From contig JAGVLR010000184.1 of the NCBI GenBank assembly GCA_020054175.1, positions 1-16,724 on the forward strand: a stretch of 16,724 nucleotides of DNA. Reading direction: 5' to 3'. This stretch comes from Candidatus Dadabacteria bacterium (GTDB taxonomy: Bacteria > Desulfobacterota_D > UBA1144 > Nemesobacterales > UBA2774). The notes beneath the pieces were generated by a model. It made no database searches, was not told the origin of the DNA, and saw only the letters and a program-made list of their open reading frames with translations. Both the position numbers and the translations under genes were made by a program. This document shows positions 1-7,147 of the stretch, in pieces (the stretch's first letter is position 1; every line of letters starts with the position of its first letter).

Positions 1-1
1 A

Positions 2-1435
2 ATGGTAACGCCCGTAACCATACATTCCCTCATCTTCCTCTGCCTGCTGGCTCTCCTCCAGCCAGCGGCCAGCTACGCGGAAGCGGCCCCGGGAAAGACA
101 TACCGAGTCTCTCCCGGGGGCCCGCTGCAGACGATCTCCGAGGCCGTGAAAGCGGCCTCCACTGGGGATACCGTGATCGTCGAAAAGGGCGTCTACAACG
201 AAAAGGTCGTCGTGGACAAAACCCTTGCCCTCCTCGGAGAAAACGGCCCCGAGATAAACGGCGGCGGCAAAGGGACAGTCGTCACGATAAAAGCGCCCGG
301 AACGGTCATGAAGGGGTTTATCGTCACCGGCTCGGGCTCGCTCCTCTCCGCCGAGGACGCCGGCATACTGATCGACACCGCCGCTGAAGTCACGGTCGAT
401 GGCAACACGCTCAGGGACGTCCTCTTCGGCATATACATCAAAGGCTCCCCGCACGCCCTGGTCACGGGGAACGACGTAAGGGGGAAGGACGTCCCGATGC
501 CGCGAAGGGGCGACGGCATACGGCTCTGGTACAGCTCCGGCACGAAGATCATAAACAACCGCGTGTCCGGCGTACGCGACGTCGTCATATGGTGGTCGAG
601 CGATACCCTCCTCAAAGGCAACATCGTCGAGGACGCGCGCTACGGGCTTCATTACATGTCGAGCAACCACAACAGATTCGAGGACAACGTCTTCAGGAAC
701 AACTTCGTCGGCGGGTTTTTAATGTACAGCGTCGGAATAGAGTTTTACCGCAACAAATTCACCGGAAACCGCGGCACGGGCACAGGCTACGGCGTCGGCT
801 TCAAGGACCTCGACGACATCGTCGCGAAGGATAATCTCATCGCCGACAACCGCGTCGGAATATTCCTCGACAACTCGCCCTATCTCATAGAATCGTGGAA
901 CGAGATAGACGGCAACGTCGTAGCCTGGAACGACATCGGCGTCTCGATGATGCCGTCCATAAAGCGGAACGCCTTCGTCGGGAACAGTTTCACGGGGAAC
1001 GAGGAACAGATCGAGGTCAGGGGCGGCGGGCGGCTTTCGGGCAACGCCTGGGGGCGCGGCGGGCGCGGGAACTACTGGAGCGACTATGTCGGCTACGACG
1101 AAGACGGCGACGGCATTGGGGAAATCCCCTACAGGTCGGAGAGCCTCTTCGAAAGCCTCGTAGATAAAAACCCGTCGCTCCGGATATTCGTGTTCAGCCC
1201 GGCGGCGAAGGCGCTCGAGCTTGCCTCGAAGGCATTCCCCGTGATAAAGCCCGAGCCCAAGCTAACAGACGAAAGCCCGCTCGTGCGCCCGCCTCACGTT
1301 AACATCGAGCCTGATAAGAAAGGGCGGTCCACGCGCGGCCTTCTCGCCGTCTCTGCGTCTATGGCCCTCCTGCCGCTCGCGTTCTTCGGATACGCCGCCC
1401 TCGGCGGGCGCGCTTCACGCGGAGGCCGGCGATGA
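2..1435 (+). CDS. nosD: NosD, periplasmic copper-processing protein for N2O reductase maturation
   Basis: NosD is a secreted right-handed beta-helix protein. It works with the NosFY ABC transporter to supply or assemble the copper-sulfur CuZ centre of nitrous oxide reductase in the periplasm. The 477-residue protein has a hydrophobic leader (about residues 8-25, ending near ASYA), then many short parallel-beta-helix (CASH/NosD) repeats of the kind N-x-(V/I)-x-x-N across about residues 35-350. A Gly/Asp-rich box follows (NYWSDY near 358, then DGDGIGEIPYR). A C-terminal hydrophobic segment (about 447-466) is followed by Arg residues. The ATG lies at the window edge, so no ribosome site can be seen. 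The leader lacks the usual Lys/Arg at its start, so translation may begin upstream of the window. The stop overlaps the nosF start (ATGA). The identification rests on fold pattern plus the nosFYL neighbours. Confidence 0.93.
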   Translation: MVTPVTIHSLIFLCLLALLQPAASYAEAAPGKTYRVSPGGPLQTISEAVKAASTGDTVIVEKGVYNEKVVVDKTLALLGENGPEINGGGKGTVVTIKAPGTVMKGFIVTGSGSLLSAEDAGILIDTAAEVTVDGNTLRDVLFGIYIKGSPHALVTGNDVRGKDVPMPRRGDGIRLWYSSGTKIINNRVSGVRDVVIWWSSDTLLKGNIVEDARYGLHYMSSNHNRFEDNVFRNNFVGGFLMYSVGIEFYRNKFTGNRGTGTGYGVGFKDLDDIVAKDNLIADNRVGIFLDNSPYLIESWNEIDGNVVAWNDIGVSMMPSIKRNAFVGNSFTGNEEQIEVRGGGRLSGNAWGRGGRGNYWSDYVGYDEDGDGIGEIPYRSESLFESLVDKNPSLRIFVFSPAAKALELASKAFPVIKPEPKLTDESPLVRPPHVNIEPDKKGRSTRGLLAVSASMALLPLAFFGYAALGGRASRGGRR

Positions 1436-2355
1436 TAGGTATAAAGAACGTCACGAAAAATTTCGGGAAGCTGAGAGCAGTCGACTCCGTAAGCCTCGCG
1501 GCGGGGAAGGGCGAGGCGCTGGCCCTTCTCGGAACAAACGGCGCGGGCAAGAGCACCCTCATAAAATGCATACTCGGCCTCCTCGATTTCACAGGTGAAG
1601 TAATCGTCAACGGCATAAGCGTCAAGGCCGATCCGCGCGCCGCGAAATCGCTCATCGGCTATCTCCCGCAGGAGCCTGTTTTCTACGACATGCGCGCTTC
1701 GGACATCATGCGCTTCTTCGGGCGCATACGCCGCGCGGGCCCCGATGAGTGCGCTGCGGCGCTGGAGAAGGCCGGTCTCACGGAGCACTTGCACAAATAC
1801 GCCTCCGAGCTTTCGGGCGGGATGAGGCAGAGGCTTTCTTTCGCGATAGCACTTCTCTCCAGTCCGAAATTCCTCATACTCGACGAGCCCACGTCCAACC
1901 TCGACGCGGGCGGCAGGGCCGAATTCCTCCGCCTCATAAAGGAATACAAGGAGGCCGGGAATACCGTCATTTTCTCGTCCCACAGGCTCGACGAAGTGGA
2001 CTACCTCGCCGACAGGGCGGTAGTCATGAGGAACGGGCGCGTGGTGTTCGACGGCGAGCCCGGAAACCTCGGTCGCGCCTCCGGCCTCGGAACTAAAATA
2101 GTACTCCGTATCGCGGATGCCGACGTCGCCCGCGCCGAAGAAGCGCTGGCCCGTGCGGGCATCGGCGCCCATTCCCGGAACGGCGGCGGCCTCCTCGTCG
2201 AGGCCCCCGGCGGCGACGCCGTACGCCCTATTATAGAGCTCACGGCGCGGGACATTCCCGTTCTCGGCTTTATAGTCGAAGAGCCTACTATGGAAAACAT
2301 ACTGGAAGGAGTGGGGGAAAGCATACTCGAAGGAGCCGGACGCGATGGAAGCTAG
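1432..2355 (+). CDS. nosF: NosF, ABC transporter ATPase for N2O reductase maturation
   Basis: NosF is the cytoplasmic ATPase of the NosDFY complex and powers delivery of sulfur/copper components for NosZ assembly. The 307 residues show a complete ABC ATPase: Walker A GTNGAGKST at 34-42, Q-loop Gln80, signature LSGGMRQR at 127-134, Walker B FLILDEP at 147-153, D-loop SNLD at 155-158 and the switch His184. The C-terminal third (about 215-307) is a regulatory extension. It ends in a small tandem repeat (ILEGVGES followed by ILEGAGRD). The start codon overlaps the nosD stop by 4 nt, with GGAGG at 1421-1425 and 6 nt spacing. The gene ends in TAG and overlaps nosY by 11 nt. By sequence alone it could be any CcmA-type ATPase; the nosD/nosY/nosL context makes NosF very likely. 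Confidence 0.94.
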   Translation: MIGIKNVTKNFGKLRAVDSVSLAAGKGEALALLGTNGAGKSTLIKCILGLLDFTGEVIVNGISVKADPRAAKSLIGYLPQEPVFYDMRASDIMRFFGRIRRAGPDECAAALEKAGLTEHLHKYASELSGGMRQRLSFAIALLSSPKFLILDEPTSNLDAGGRAEFLRLIKEYKEAGNTVIFSSHRLDEVDYLADRAVVMRNGRVVFDGEPGNLGRASGLGTKIVLRIADADVARAEEALARAGIGAHSRNGGGLLVEAPGGDAVRPIIELTARDIPVLGFIVEEPTMENILEGVGESILEGAGRDGS

Positions 2356-3184
2356 AAACGTTCTCATGCTCTCGGGGAAGGAGGCCAGAGAGTCCGTAAA
2401 GAACAGGTGGTTCGTTCTCTACACCGTATCCTTCTCTGCCCTCGCCGTTCTCATTCTCTCGATAGCCCCCGAAAGGGGCGCTCTCTCGGGCGGGGCGGGA
2501 TACGGCCGAACGGCTGCGAGCCTCGTCAACCTCGTCCTCCTCTTCGTCCCGCTTATATCGCTCATCACTGGCGCTACGGGAATCGCGGGCGAAAGGGAGA
2601 ACGGAACGCTTCAATATTTGCTTTCTCACCCTGTAACAAAGGCGGAAGTGTTCGCGGGAAAATTCATAGGCATCTTCATCCCCATATGCCTCTCCATATC
2701 GCTCGGGTTCGGGCTCGCAGGGGTGGGCGTCGCTCTCAGGGGAGGGAGCGGCGACGGCGCGGGATTTCTATTGACCGCGCTCTTCTCCGCGCTCCTCGCG
2801 GCGTCTCTCCTGAGCGTCGGCCTTCTCGTCTCCGTCTATTCCCGTAAGGCAGCGCGGGCGACGGGTGTGGCAGTCTTTCTCTGGCTCCTCTTCATCATCC
2901 TGGGCGACCTCGGAATCATGGGCACCGCCGCGGCGATGGAGCTCGGCATAAGGCAGGTGTTCGTCCTCGCGCTTTTAAATCCCGCCGAGGTGTTCAAGAT
3001 AGCCTCCGTCCTCGTCCTGAGCCCGAGGTACGAGATTCTCGGCCCCGTCGGAGTCTACGCCGTCAGGACATTCGGGCGGGACGGAATAGTCCTACTCCTT
3101 ATATCGATAATGGCTCTCTGGACGCTGGCGCCGTTCGCGCTGGCGCTCGCGTCGTTCAGCAAATTCAGGAGGGAAGAATCATGA
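2345..3184 (+). CDS. nosY: NosY, ABC-2-type permease for N2O reductase maturation
   Basis: NosY is the membrane subunit of the NosDFY transporter. The 279-residue protein is strongly hydrophobic, with about six membrane segments (roughly residues 27-45, 58-76, 110-132, 140-165, 178-200 and 250-275). The stretch between segments two and three reads GIAGERENGTLQYLLSHPVTK, which is the coupling-helix region typical of NosY/ABC-2 permeases. Its start overlaps the end of nosF by 11 nt, and AGGAG at 2331-2335 sits 9 nt upstream, so the two are translationally coupled. The stop overlaps the nosL start (ATGA at 3181). Length matches the usual size of about 275 residues for NosY. Confidence 0.93.
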   Translation: MEARNVLMLSGKEARESVKNRWFVLYTVSFSALAVLILSIAPERGALSGGAGYGRTAASLVNLVLLFVPLISLITGATGIAGERENGTLQYLLSHPVTKAEVFAGKFIGIFIPICLSISLGFGLAGVGVALRGGSGDGAGFLLTALFSALLAASLLSVGLLVSVYSRKAARATGVAVFLWLLFIILGDLGIMGTAAAMELGIRQVFVLALLNPAEVFKIASVLVLSPRYEILGPVGVYAVRTFGRDGIVLLLISIMALWTLAPFALALASFSKFRREES

Positions 3185-3615
3185 GATACGCTCTCATTCT
3201 GTTTATGGCCCTGTCGATGTTCGCCTGCGGCGATAGCAAGCCCCCGGCCGGCCCCGCCGAAGTCCACTACGGCGAGGACGTCTGCGACAGGTGCAAAATG
3301 ATAATCAGCGACCAGCGGTTCGCCGCGCAGTACGTAATGAACGATGGCCGGGTGAAGAAGTTCGACGACTTCGGCTGTATGGCCGCCGAGCTCGGGAACG
3401 ACGGCGGGAAGGACGAAGTGGGCGGCATTTATGTCACCGACTTCGCGACGGGCTCCTGGCTCGACGCACGGAAGGCTCATTACCTTAAAAGCCCCGATAT
3501 CGCCTCGCCGATGGGCTACGGCATCGCCGCCTTCGGGAGCCTGGAGGCCCTCAAGTCGGATACTCAATACCGCCCCGGGGCGGAGATTAGCGGTTTCGAC
3601 GACATCATGGAATAA
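3181..3615 (+). CDS. nosL: NosL, outer-membrane copper chaperone lipoprotein
   Basis: NosL is a lipid-anchored periplasmic Cu(I) chaperone that delivers copper for NosZ maturation through NosDFY. The 144-residue product has a short lipoprotein signal with the lipidated Cys at residue 16 (MFAC, a loose lipobox). The NosL motifs follow: CDRCKM at 35-40 (Cys35, Cys38, Met40), FDDFGCM at 61-67 (Cys66, Met67) and a late SPMGYG segment. The Cys/Met-rich motifs are the likely copper ligands. Start choice is supported by AGGAGGG at 3167-3173, 7 nt upstream, and by the 4-nt overlap with nosY. The nosDFYL order is the common one for this operon. No nosX/apbE follows; a TetR regulator lies 16 nt downstream instead. 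Confidence 0.93.
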   Translation: MRYALILFMALSMFACGDSKPPAGPAEVHYGEDVCDRCKMIISDQRFAAQYVMNDGRVKKFDDFGCMAAELGNDGGKDEVGGIYVTDFATGSWLDARKAHYLKSPDIASPMGYGIAAFGSLEALKSDTQYRPGAEISGFDDIME

Positions 3616-3631
3616 TATCAGGATAATTTCC

Positions 3632-4213
3632 ATGAGCAGAAAAATCACAGAACCCGCCGAGCGTATTCGGAGCGCCGCGCTTTCCCTGTTTATCAGGAAC
3701 GGAATCTCCGGTACGACGACGAAGGAAATAGCCAGGGAGGCCGGAGTCTCCGAAGGCTCCATTTATAACCACTACGAAAGCAAGGGCGACCTCGCACTGA
3801 AGCTCTTCATAAGCTCCATGGAAATGTTCAGGGAAGTGCTCCACGAAAGATCCCTCGAAGGGCAAACCCCCGCCGAGAAGCTCGCGGCCGTCATCGAGGA
3901 GTTCTTCGACTTCGCACGGAAGGAGCCCGAAGTCTACGCCTACCTCATGATAGGGCACTACACCGAGCTCGGGAAAATCCCCGGAACGCTGAAAAGGCCG
4001 ATGGATGTGTTCTCCACGATTATAAAAAGCGGCATAGAGTCGGGCGAGTTCGAAGACATGCCCGACAAGCTCGGAGCGGCCTACGTCATCGGCATGTTGA
4101 CGAGGGCCATACTTTTTCACAAGAACGGCATACTCAAGCTGCCCTACAATCAAATTGTAGGGGAAACCGTCAAATCTTCGCTCAAAGTCCTCGGCGCCGG
4201 CTTAAAGAAGTAA
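3632..4213 (+). CDS. TetR/AcrR-family transcriptional regulator
   Basis: This is a 193-residue one-component regulator. The N-terminal TetR DNA-binding domain spans about residues 5-55. It has the classic helix-turn-helix pattern TTKEIAREAGVSEGSIYNHYESKGDL, whose last part is a hallmark of the family. The remainder is an all-helical ligand/dimerisation domain that I cannot assign to an effector. The ATG at 3632 is preferred over in-frame upstream codons that would run back through nosL: it sits directly before the TetR domain and has AGGAT at about 3620. It lies 16 nt behind nosL with no visible terminator, so it may be co-transcribed with the nos genes. The target is unknown. N2O-reductase operons are usually controlled by FNR/DNR-, NsrR- or NosR-type proteins, so a TetR gene here is noteworthy. 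Confidence 0.9.
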   Translation: MSRKITEPAERIRSAALSLFIRNGISGTTTKEIAREAGVSEGSIYNHYESKGDLALKLFISSMEMFREVLHERSLEGQTPAEKLAAVIEEFFDFARKEPEVYAYLMIGHYTELGKIPGTLKRPMDVFSTIIKSGIESGEFEDMPDKLGAAYVIGMLTRAILFHKNGILKLPYNQIVGETVKSSLKVLGAGLKK

Positions 4214-4307
4214 TCCCGCGCTCGGTCCACGTTATCACCCGGCACCCATCCTTAGCCCGGCAAAATATTCCCGGTTGTTGCATAAAGAAAGAGGCCCCGG
4301 GCCAGTG

Positions 4308-4313
4308 TATAAT
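4308..4313 (+). promoter_or_regulatory. Possible -10 hexamer ahead of the CBS-domain gene
   Basis: A perfect TATAAT lies 33 nt upstream of the CBS-gene ATG in the only sizeable gap (4214-4346) of the plus-strand cluster. I see no convincing -35 at 16-18 nt; the nearest TTG-like hexamers (4275-4283) are too far away. The rest of the gap shows nothing else clear. It is a plausible start of a second transcription unit, but only weakly supported. Confidence 0.3.
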
Positions 4314-4346
4314 TTATTATATGTTTAAAGGCCCTGAGGAGAGACT

Positions 4347-4742
4347 ATGCTGTTTGTAAAAGACCACATGACGCTTAAACCCTTCACAGTCCCGCCGGGC
4401 GAGGATGTCCGCGTCGCCTTCAGCAGGATTACGGATTTAATTGTCCGGCAGGCCCCCGTGGTCGAGGGCGGCAAGGTTATCGGAATCGTAACGGACAGGG
4501 ATCTCCGCCTGGCAGTCGCGCAGACGGTCGACGGCTCCGGGCTTAATGTCGCTTCCGTCATGACGCCCGACCCTGTAACAGTCTCCCCGGATACGCCCCT
4601 CAAGGACGCCGCGCGCATAATAAGCAAGAACAAGTTCAACGCGCTTCCCGTCGTCGGGCCAGGCGGTGCGCTCCTCGGGCTTTTGACCACGACAGACATT
4701 CTCAACGGCCTCGTTAAGGCCCTCGACGACTCTCCCAAATGA
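4347..4742 (+). CDS. Two-CBS-domain protein (HRP1-like)
   Basis: This is a soluble 131-residue protein made almost entirely of a Bateman module. CBS1 spans about residues 4-58 and includes VIGIVTDRDLR. CBS2 spans about 70-125, beginning VMTPDPVTVSP and including LLGLLTTTDIL. Such stand-alone CBS pairs typically bind adenine nucleotides and act as energy or redox sensors; the ligand here cannot be told from sequence. The start has a strong GAGGAGA at 4336-4342. It is followed after 46 nt by a universal stress protein gene, a pairing seen in anoxia and stress clusters. The size and layout match mycobacterial Hrp1-type proteins, but I infer no direct orthology. Confidence 0.9.
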   Translation: MLFVKDHMTLKPFTVPPGEDVRVAFSRITDLIVRQAPVVEGGKVIGIVTDRDLRLAVAQTVDGSGLNVASVMTPDPVTVSPDTPLKDAARIISKNKFNALPVVGPGGALLGLLTTTDILNGLVKALDDSPK

Positions 4743-4788
4743 ATCACTCAAAGGCAGGGCTATACCGTCCCGGCGAAGGAGGATACGA

Positions 4789-5244
4789 ATGAAGATAGCG
4801 AAGATAATGTTTCCGACGGATTTTTCAGAAGGCATGACGCAGGCGAGAGAACACGCGCTATACATAGCTGAAGCCCTCGGCGCGAGGGTATCCATACTCC
4901 ACGCCATAGAGCCCCTCGACTCCGACGGCATCGACGACGAGATAAGAGACTTCTACGAAGCTCTCGAAGCCAGGATGGCGGAGAAGATGGCGGATGAAAG
5001 GGAGCATTTCGAGGGCAGGGGCATATAGATCGAGACAGACATTATAATAGGCGAAAGGTGGAGGGTCATAAATTCCGTCGCGTCCGAAAGAGGCATAGAC
5101 CTCATCGTGATCGGCTCCCACGGCATAACGACCTCGACGGGCGAAATCTCCGTCGGCACGACGAGTCACAAGGTCATGTTCACGTCCCCGTGCCCGATTC
5201 TGGTCGTCAGGCGCGACATAACGCACGACGCCCACGAGGAGTAG
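4789..5244 (+). pseudogene. Universal stress protein (UspA family), interrupted by in-frame TAG
   Basis: Reading from the ATG at 4789 (AAGGAGG at 4776-4782, 6 nt spacing) gives 79 residues starting MKIAKIMFPTDFSEG, the N-terminal half of a Usp alpha/beta fold. A TAG at 5026-5028 then stops translation. The same frame stays open for 71 more codons to a second TAG at 5242-5244. That part encodes the expected second half: an IETDIIIG strand, RGIDLIVIGSHG, a glycine loop ending in GTTSHKVM, and the closing CPILVVRR strand. Total length would be 151 codons, normal for a single-domain Usp. The product as read lacks the nucleotide-binding loop and is probably non-functional. A one-base change (for example from AAG, GAG or CAG) explains it; sequencing error is possible. 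No good restart codon lies just after the stop. Confidence 0.85.
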
Positions 5245-5309
5245 AGGCCATATTCCATTCGGTTCGAAAACGGTATAGACTTTGTAATCATACAAGGAGG
5301 TATGTCCGA

Positions 5310-6131
5310 ATGGAGTTAGGCTCGAATTTCTCATCTTTGGGCTTTTTTATCTTTGTAATTGCGCTGTTCATTATCTCTGGGACAGGGGTTCCCGGATCGC
5401 CCGATTCGGCGTCCGCCCAAACCCCGGCTCCTTCGACATCCACCGAAATAAAACCTGTAATCGACCCCGTGGCCGACAAGCTGCTGAAGGAGATGGGCGC
5501 GGTTCTAGCCAGGGCCAAGGCATTTACCGTTTCGGCGGACATCAATTTCGACAGGCTCATGCCATCCGGCCTTCTCATAAAATACGCCGGGACGGTCGAC
5601 CTGACCGTGCAGAGGCCCGACAAGGTTTACGCCTCGTTCGTCGGAGACCTCCAGGACCGTAAGATATGGTATACATCCGGAGAGATTACAGTCCTGGATA
5701 CAGAAAACGGCTTTTACGGCGCTCTTCCGACCCCGAAAACGATAGAGGCGACGATGGATTTTCTCATGCGCGATTACGGCATGACCATACCCCTTGCCGA
5801 CATCCTTTCGGCGGATCCCTACAAGGCCTTTATAACAAACGCTGTTGCAGGGGTCGTAGTCGGTGAAAGCACCATCAACAACAAGTCGTGCACGCACCTC
5901 GCATTCGTCCAGAAATACATCGACTGGCAGATATGGATATCCGACGGAGCCGACAAGCTTCCATGCAAGCTCGTTATAAATTACAAAACGGTCCCCGGCA
6001 GCCCGCAGTACTCGGCGGAATTTTCGCACTGGAGCATAAACCCCTCGATCGACCCCTCGGTTTTTAAAGCCGAGATACCGGCGGAGGCCGTGAAAATAGA
6101 TTTCCTTAAAGTACAGGGAACAGCCAAATAA
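5310..6131 (+). CDS. Secreted DUF2092-type protein
   Basis: This is a 273-residue predicted periplasmic protein. It has an N-terminal hydrophobic signal (about residues 10-24), a low-complexity Pro/Ser/Thr linker, then a beta-rich body. The body resembles DUF2092: an early helix ending LLKEMGAVLARAKAFTVSAD, a TVQRPDKVYAS strand, an IWYTSGEITVLDTENGFYG segment and an IDWQIWISDGADKLPCKLVI segment. This family has a LolA/LppX-like hydrophobic-ligand fold, but its function is unknown. The ATG at 5310 is chosen because AAGGAGG lies at 5294-5300. A longer reading from 5058 would overlap the Usp gene and starts with Arg/His-rich sequence that looks non-coding. It sits 23 nt ahead of a Gly/Asn-rich secreted protein gene, a pairing I recall for this family. 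Confidence 0.8.
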   Translation: MELGSNFSSLGFFIFVIALFIISGTGVPGSPDSASAQTPAPSTSTEIKPVIDPVADKLLKEMGAVLARAKAFTVSADINFDRLMPSGLLIKYAGTVDLTVQRPDKVYASFVGDLQDRKIWYTSGEITVLDTENGFYGALPTPKTIEATMDFLMRDYGMTIPLADILSADPYKAFITNAVAGVVVGESTINNKSCTHLAFVQKYIDWQIWISDGADKLPCKLVINYKTVPGSPQYSAEFSHWSINPSIDPSVFKAEIPAEAVKIDFLKVQGTAK

Positions 6132-6154
6132 AAAATGCCCGTAACGGAGGCAAT

Positions 6155-7138
6155 ATGATGATACATAAAATGAGAACTTTAAATAGAAAATTATTCGCCG
6201 TTTCGGCGGCGGCTTTGCTCGTGTTTACGATAGCCTTTCCGGTTAATTCCTTTGCCAGGGGCGGCTTTGGAGGAGGCGGTGGCTTCAGCAGGGGAGGCGG
6301 CGGAGGTTTCGGCGGTGGCGGCTACGGAGGCGGAGGGGGAAGCGTGAGGTATGGCGGAGGAAGCGGCGGATTCGGCGGCGGCTCACAGTCTTTCAGCGGC
6401 GACAGGAGCGACAGCTTCAGTGGCAACCAGGGCAGCCGTAACGTGGATAATAACGACGTCAACCGTAATTTCGACAACAATAGCGTGAACAGCAACATCA
6501 GCAACAACGACGTAAACCGCAACATTAACAACAATGATGTCAACCGGAATTACGATAACAACGACATCAACAGGAATTACGACAACAACGATGTGAACCG
6601 GAACAGCTTTAATAACAATACCGTAAACGTTTATAACGATAACCACTACGACAACTACTGGAACGGACACTGGAACAGCTGGGGCGGATACTACTCCGGC
6701 TGGGCGTTCGCGGGCGGGCTCGCTGTAGGCGCTGCGGTCGCGTCGCTCCCGGCGTCCTACTCGACTGTCTACGTATCGGGCAACCCGTTCTATTATACGA
6801 ACGGCGTCTACTACGCGCCGCAGGGTACGCAATACGTAGTAGTGCCTCCGCCAGCAGGGGCAGTGGTGACGACACTTCCGCCTTCGTGTACGACGATATA
6901 CGTTCAGACCACGTCCTACTACGACTGCGGCGGCGCTTTCTATTCGAACACGTCAGAGGGCGGCTATCAGGTCAGCAATCCGCCGGTCGGCGCGACAGTA
7001 CAGACGCTCCCCAGCGGGGCGCAGTCGCAGTCGATCAACGGTACGACCTACTACCTCTTCGGCGGGGCATACTACCAGCCGTTTTACAGCGGGAACAACG
7101 TGATCTACCAGATCGTCGCCGACCCGACCAAGAGCTGA
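6155..7138 (+). CDS. Secreted Gly/Asn-rich repeat protein, DUF6515-like
   Basis: The 327-residue product has a signal peptide (basic start, hydrophobic 14-30, cleavage near SFA at about 34). A Gly-rich tract spans 36-78, and six 9-residue NNDVNRNxx repeats cover 99-152. A short hydrophobic Gly/Ala segment (about 184-199) follows. The C-terminal region (about 203-323) contains three related blocks of about 40 residues with Tyr-Tyr and VPPPAGAVVTTLP-type motifs, which is the DUF6515-like signature. It is probably a cell-surface or periplasmic protein; function is unknown. GGAGG at 6146-6150 is 4 nt from the first ATG and 7 nt from the second (6158), so translation may start at 6158. It follows the DUF2092-type gene by 23 nt and converges with the P-type ATPase gene, whose stop lies 9 nt beyond. 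Confidence 0.8.
   Translation: MMIHKMRTLNRKLFAVSAAALLVFTIAFPVNSFARGGFGGGGGFSRGGGGGFGGGGYGGGGGSVRYGGGSGGFGGGSQSFSGDRSDSFSGNQGSRNVDNNDVNRNFDNNSVNSNISNNDVNRNINNNDVNRNYDNNDINRNYDNNDVNRNSFNNNTVNVYNDNHYDNYWNGHWNSWGGYYSGWAFAGGLAVGAAVASLPASYSTVYVSGNPFYYTNGVYYAPQGTQYVVVPPPAGAVVTTLPPSCTTIYVQTTSYYDCGGAFYSNTSEGGYQVSNPPVGATVQTLPSGAQSQSINGTTYYLFGGAYYQPFYSGNNVIYQIVADPTKS
6449..6610 (+). repeat. Six in-frame 27-bp repeats inside the Gly/Asn-rich protein gene
   Basis: Six consecutive 27-bp units encode the nonapeptide NNDVNRNxx (second unit NNSVNSNIS, fifth NNDINRNYD). A degenerate seventh unit follows. The DNA units differ at many third positions, so selection on the peptide rather than very recent duplication is likely. 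The regular spacing makes copy-number change by slippage possible. Confidence 0.85.
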
Positions 7139-7147
7139 GCGGGATTA

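Noticed and set aside
1294..2367. 357-codon minus-strand frame opposite nosF
   Set aside because: It is a shadow of a textbook ABC ATPase and shows no signal of its own.
3431..3631. N-terminal extension of the TetR gene back into nosL
   Set aside because: The extra 67 residues are out-of-frame nosL sequence, and the TetR domain begins right after the ATG at 3632.
4291..4303. GGCCCCGGGCC palindrome as a terminator
   Set aside because: The arms are separated by a single base, so no hairpin loop can form, and no T run follows.
5026..5028. TAG read through as pyrrolysine or another recoded residue
   Set aside because: TAG ends nosF and the Usp gene itself normally, and Usp proteins have no known need for a special residue there.
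5058..5309. N-terminal extension of the DUF2092-type gene
   Set aside because: It overlaps the second half of the Usp reading frame in another frame, is Arg/His-rich, and the signal peptide with a strong ribosome site begins at 5310.
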